NCBI GenBank assembly: GCA_022181065.1
Contig: BQMY01000099.1
Span: 1-54,416 of the forward strand
DNA: 54,416 nt
Origin: Melioribacteraceae bacterium
GTDB lineage: Bacteria > Bacteroidota > Ignavibacteria > Ignavibacteriales > Melioribacteraceae
Reading direction: 5' to 3'
Program-made: the position numbers and the translations under genes
Shown: positions 51,686-54,416 of the stretch, piece after piece
Layout of the letters: each line of letters starts with the position of its first letter
Numbering within the stretch: the stretch's first letter is position 1
The notes under the pieces: generated by a model
Told to the model about the DNA's origin: nothing
The model's input: the letters and a program-made list of their open reading frames with translations, nothing else
The model's database searches: none

Positions 51686-54416
51686 TTATTTAAGCAGAAT
51701 CATTTTTTGTGTTTTAACGAATGTCTGATTTTCAGATTTAGCGTAAATGCGGTAGAAGTAGATACCACTTGATACTCCCGAAGCATTCCACTGCAATTTG
51801 TAAGAACCTGCTTTTTGTTCCTGATCCATCAACTGAGTTACTTTTTCACCAACGGTGTTATAGATTTCAACAACAACTTTACTCTTCGAAGGAAGATCAT
51901 ATTCAATTGTTGTGCTCGGGTTGAACGGATTAGGATAGTTCTGACGTAATGAGAACTCTGTAGGTTTAACAACTTCAACTGTAAATGATGCGATTGAAGG
52001 ATCAGTTACTTCACCATTAGCGTTCGCGAATTCGGTGTATGATCCCATGTTCAATTGTAATGTTGAACCTGCTTCAAACTTCGCGGTTGGTTTGAATCTC
52101 AATACCATCAACGCGTCATCAGCTTCAAGTTTTACAGCGTCAAGTTCTGCCCACGATACTGTAACACGACCGTCAACATCATTGTAGATCGCTCCGTCCG
52201 CGACAAAATTAACACTTACAAGTTCCGCCATTTCAGTTGGATATTCAAACTGGAATGTGACCGCGCCAAGTTCGGTTGATTGTTTAACTACAACCGGTAC
52301 TTCAAATTCATCTTCAACATTTACATCAATTTTTCCCGCAAGAGGCATAGTAGCGAATTCCGCGGCTTTGGCAAGTGCCGGGCTGTAAGAACCATTCACA
52401 TCACCATAGCAGATACCCGCAAGATCCTGTACAACATCATCACCGTTAAGAGTGACCACTGGTGATTCAAATGCCCAGTCACCGGCAGGGAAAGAAGTGA
52501 TCAACTGTACAACTCTTCTTCTCACTACAAGAGCGTCAGTAGAGTTAACTGTAGATGAAGCGTTAACATCAGCAGCTTCCAGTTTCAGGTCTTCGAGAGT
52601 GATCAACTGTACAACATGACGTCTGATCAGTAACGCGTCAGTTGAGTTAACACCACCCCATTCGGTTTCACTTTCAGCAACAACATTATATTCGCCGTTA
52701 GGAACATCTGTAAACATATAGTTACCGGCACCATCGGTTGTTGTTTCAGCAACCATGTTGTCATCCTGATAGAGATAAACTGTTACACCACCAAGAGGTG
52801 AGTTGTCGCCATTATCATAAGTAACCATACCTGTAACGGCAAATGTAGAAGGTGCGATTGTAAATACAGCATCACTTACATCGTAAACCATCGCATCACT
52901 TGAATTTGAAACTTTAACCAAAGCTTCATTGGTAGGAGTATCCGGTACTGACCACATATAATCAGAACCAGTAGCGTTTTCAAGTATTGTATTCCAGTTC
53001 GCGCCGTTATCTGTTGAGTAAGCAAGGTCAACCATATCAAATCCGTTGGCTGCCCAGGTTATTTCATACATGTCACCCGCGCTTAATTCTTCACCGCCAT
53101 TAGGTGTTAGAAGTCTGATCGGCGCCAGTGAAACACTACCATCGAAATATGTTATTGTAATAGGATTACCAAGTACATCGGATACTTCACTGCCCGCTTC
53201 ATTAAACGTAACAGCACTTTCACCCGATACATACTCGAACTTAAGATCAAATAATTTGGCATTTCCAAAATTTATACCCTGAAGTGAGTTATCAACCCAG
53301 GAAATAAATATAGAACCGTCAGCGCCATTAACAAGAGCACCCGAGAACTGTGAATGAGTATTAGCCAATCCGACAAAATTTAATGCCGTATCATCATAAC
53401 CCAATTCAAGTGTAACCGCGCCGATACCATCAAATTCTGTAACATCTACAGGAACGAAAACTTCGTCACCCGGTAAACCTTCAACATCACCTGCTGTCAT
53501 GGTAACCGGCTCAACAACAGTAATATTTGAAGTTACATCGTCTGAAAGTAAACCATCGGATACTGTTACTGTGAATGAGAAATCACCAAGCTGAGTTGCC
53601 AATGGTGTCCATGAGAACATACCATCTTCTGTAAGGTTTGCGCCTGCCGGAAGATCATCACTTGAGAATGTAATATCATCTTCTTCGTCATCTACCGCAG
53701 TGTACGGGAATGAATATTCAAATGTCGCCGGAATTGTCACATCATCAATATAATTAACAAACGTTGGAGCTGTATTACCAGGAGTTGTAACTTCTGCAAC
53801 GTTACTATAATCTGATGATACATCATCAGCAACCGCTTTAACTCTGTAGTTATATGTTGTAAACTCTGCAACTGTTTCATCTGTGTATGATGTAACATCA
53901 GCACCAAGTTCAGCAATTACTTCATAAGCTTCTGTTGCGACTTCACGTTCAACGACAAAACCTGTTTCGTTATCACTATTGTCTGTCCACGCAAGATCAA
54001 CTGCGCCAAGAACAAGCGCTTCAGCCGTCAAATCTGTTGGAGCGTTTACAGTTACTGCTGTTTCACCAAAAGTAAGAGTAATATTTAGTGAGGTCAAAGC
54101 GGTGTTTGTAATTGCGAAGTTATAAGTACCGGGTCCGAAGGTTTCATTAACGAGAACCCCGCCGAAAGGATCCTGAACATTTGCTTCAACATTTTCAGGA
54201 ACGGTGAAATTAACATCATAACCGGTTGAGCCATCACCCAACTGCCATTTAAGAACATAATCTTTTGAACCTTCGAAAGTTTCGTCACCCTGACGGTAAT
54301 CAATTAACGAACCGGTGGTTCCATCAGGCAGAATCAATCTTGAATCAAATACGCCTGCTGGTGGGAGTGGAGGAAGCTCAGCTTCACCCAATGCCACGTC
54401 AATAGCATCAGTTGCT
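51686..54416 (-). CDS. Cohesin- and dockerin-like secreted protein with T9SS tail, 5' end outside the window
   Basis: Open to the window edge, so the N-terminus is missing. In order: an ELPPLPPAGVFDSRL opening seen in many T9SS proteins; a fibronectin-III domain; a cadherin-like Ig domain (DGMFSWTP); a cohesin-like domain (about 53125-53515); a TPNGGE sandwich; a carboxypeptidase-regulatory-like domain (TYDNGDNSPLGGVTVYLYQD); a dockerin-like segment (about 52500-52670) with two VNSTDAL repeats, the second with good calcium-loop spacing in ADVNASSTVNSTDALV; a third partial loop (GDVNGSYSP); a second cohesin-like domain (about 51985-52360); and a T9SS sorting domain (QNYPNPFNPSTTIEYDLP). Having both halves of a cohesin-dockerin pair in one chain could allow self-assembly or linking to the giant protein; pairing is untested. 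Confidence 0.85.
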   Translation of the reverse strand, partial: ATDAIDVALGEAELPPLPPAGVFDSRLILPDGTTGSLIDYRQGDETFEGSKDYVLKWQLGDGSTGYDVNFTVPENVEANVQDPFGGVLVNETFGPGTYNFAITNTALTSLNITLTFGETAVTVNAPTDLTAEALVLGAVDLAWTDNSDNETGFVVEREVATEAYEVIAELGADVTSYTDETVAEFTTYNYRVKAVADDVSSDYSNVAEVTTPGNTAPTFVNYIDDVTIPATFEYSFPYTAVDDEEDDITFSSDDLPAGANLTEDGMFSWTPLATQLGDFSFTVTVSDGLLSDDVTSNITVVEPVTMTAGDVEGLPGDEVFVPVDVTEFDGIGAVTLELGYDDTALNFVGLANTHSQFSGALVNGADGSIFISWVDNSLQGINFGNAKLFDLKFEYVSGESAVTFNEAGSEVSDVLGNPITITYFDGSVSLAPIRLLTPNGGEELSAGDMYEITWAANGFDMVDLAYSTDNGANWNTILENATGSDYMWSVPDTPTNEALVKVSNSSDAMVYDVSDAVFTIAPSTFAVTGMVTYDNGDNSPLGGVTVYLYQDDNMVAETTTDGAGNYMFTDVPNGEYNVVAESETEWGGVNSTDALLIRRHVVQLITLEDLKLEAADVNASSTVNSTDALVVRRRVVQLITSFPAGDWAFESPVVTLNGDDVVQDLAGICYGDVNGSYSPALAKAAEFATMPLAGKIDVNVEDEFEVPVVVKQSTELGAVTFQFEYPTEMAELVSVNFVADGAIYNDVDGRVTVSWAELDAVKLEADDALMVLRFKPTAKFEAGSTLQLNMGSYTEFANANGEVTDPSIASFTVEVVKPTEFSLRQNYPNPFNPSTTIEYDLPSKSKVVVEIYNTVGEKVTQLMDQEQKAGSYKLQWNASGVSSGIYFYRIYAKSENQTFVKTQKMILLK

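Noticed and set aside
43183-54416. Calling the cohesin cluster a true cellulosome.
   Set aside because: None of the glycoside hydrolases in this window carries a dockerin; they have T9SS tails or lipid anchors, so the link to the glucan enzymes is not supported here.

Overview
The window reads as an accessory stretch of a moderately AT-rich genome from the Ignavibacteriota / Bacteroidota-Chlorobiota side of the tree. The main clue is the set of secreted proteins ending in a type IX secretion (T9SS) sorting domain with the signature QNYPNPFNPxT and a terminal lysine; at least eight genes here carry one. Almost everything is on the minus strand. I saw no tRNA, rRNA or CRISPR array.

Region 1 (180-2812): a small DUF4386-type membrane protein and a chemotaxis receptor with a cysteine-rich PAS domain. 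Region 2 (3018-26349): a beta-glucan utilisation locus. Ten genes run from 23014 down to 3018 with gaps of 2 to 75 bases: sodium/solute symporter, CBM9 surface protein, TonB receptor, large Asp-rich secreted protein, PorV-like barrel, GH9, GH3, second symporter, GH16 lipoprotein, and GH16-CBM6. A second unit (GH5-CBM6 plus a GH128-like lipoprotein) lies just upstream. There is no SusD. Each unit is preceded by a sequence matching a sigma-54 promoter (GG-N10-GC), and both predicted transcription starts fall 19-23 bases before a good start codon.

Region 3 (26714-30999): the probable control module, an operon of a membrane-anchored sugar-binding protein, a histidine kinase and an NtrC-type sigma-54 activator. 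A sensible model is that the binding protein detects a released oligosaccharide, the kinase relays it, and the activator fires the two sigma-54 promoters. Region 4 (31122-38823): a SurA/parvulin-like chaperone, an unknown T9SS protein, an M28 peptidase with a thiamine-binding-like partner, and a small membrane protein.

Region 5 (38824-43182): a gene-poor repeat island with about 440-bp tandem units, a 143-bp MITE-like insertion with a 5-bp target duplication, the C-terminal half of a DnaE-type error-prone polymerase behind a LexA-like box, and a RAYT transposase flanked by REP palindromes. Region 6 (43183 to the window end): three consecutive genes for cohesin-like proteins. The largest (about 2570 aa) has six cohesin-like domains spaced by thirteen beta-sandwich repeats. 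The last, cut by the window edge, carries a dockerin-like segment between two cohesin-like domains. This is the best candidate for an unusual extracellular assembly system. Functional statements are inferred from sequence motifs read by eye; no database search was run.
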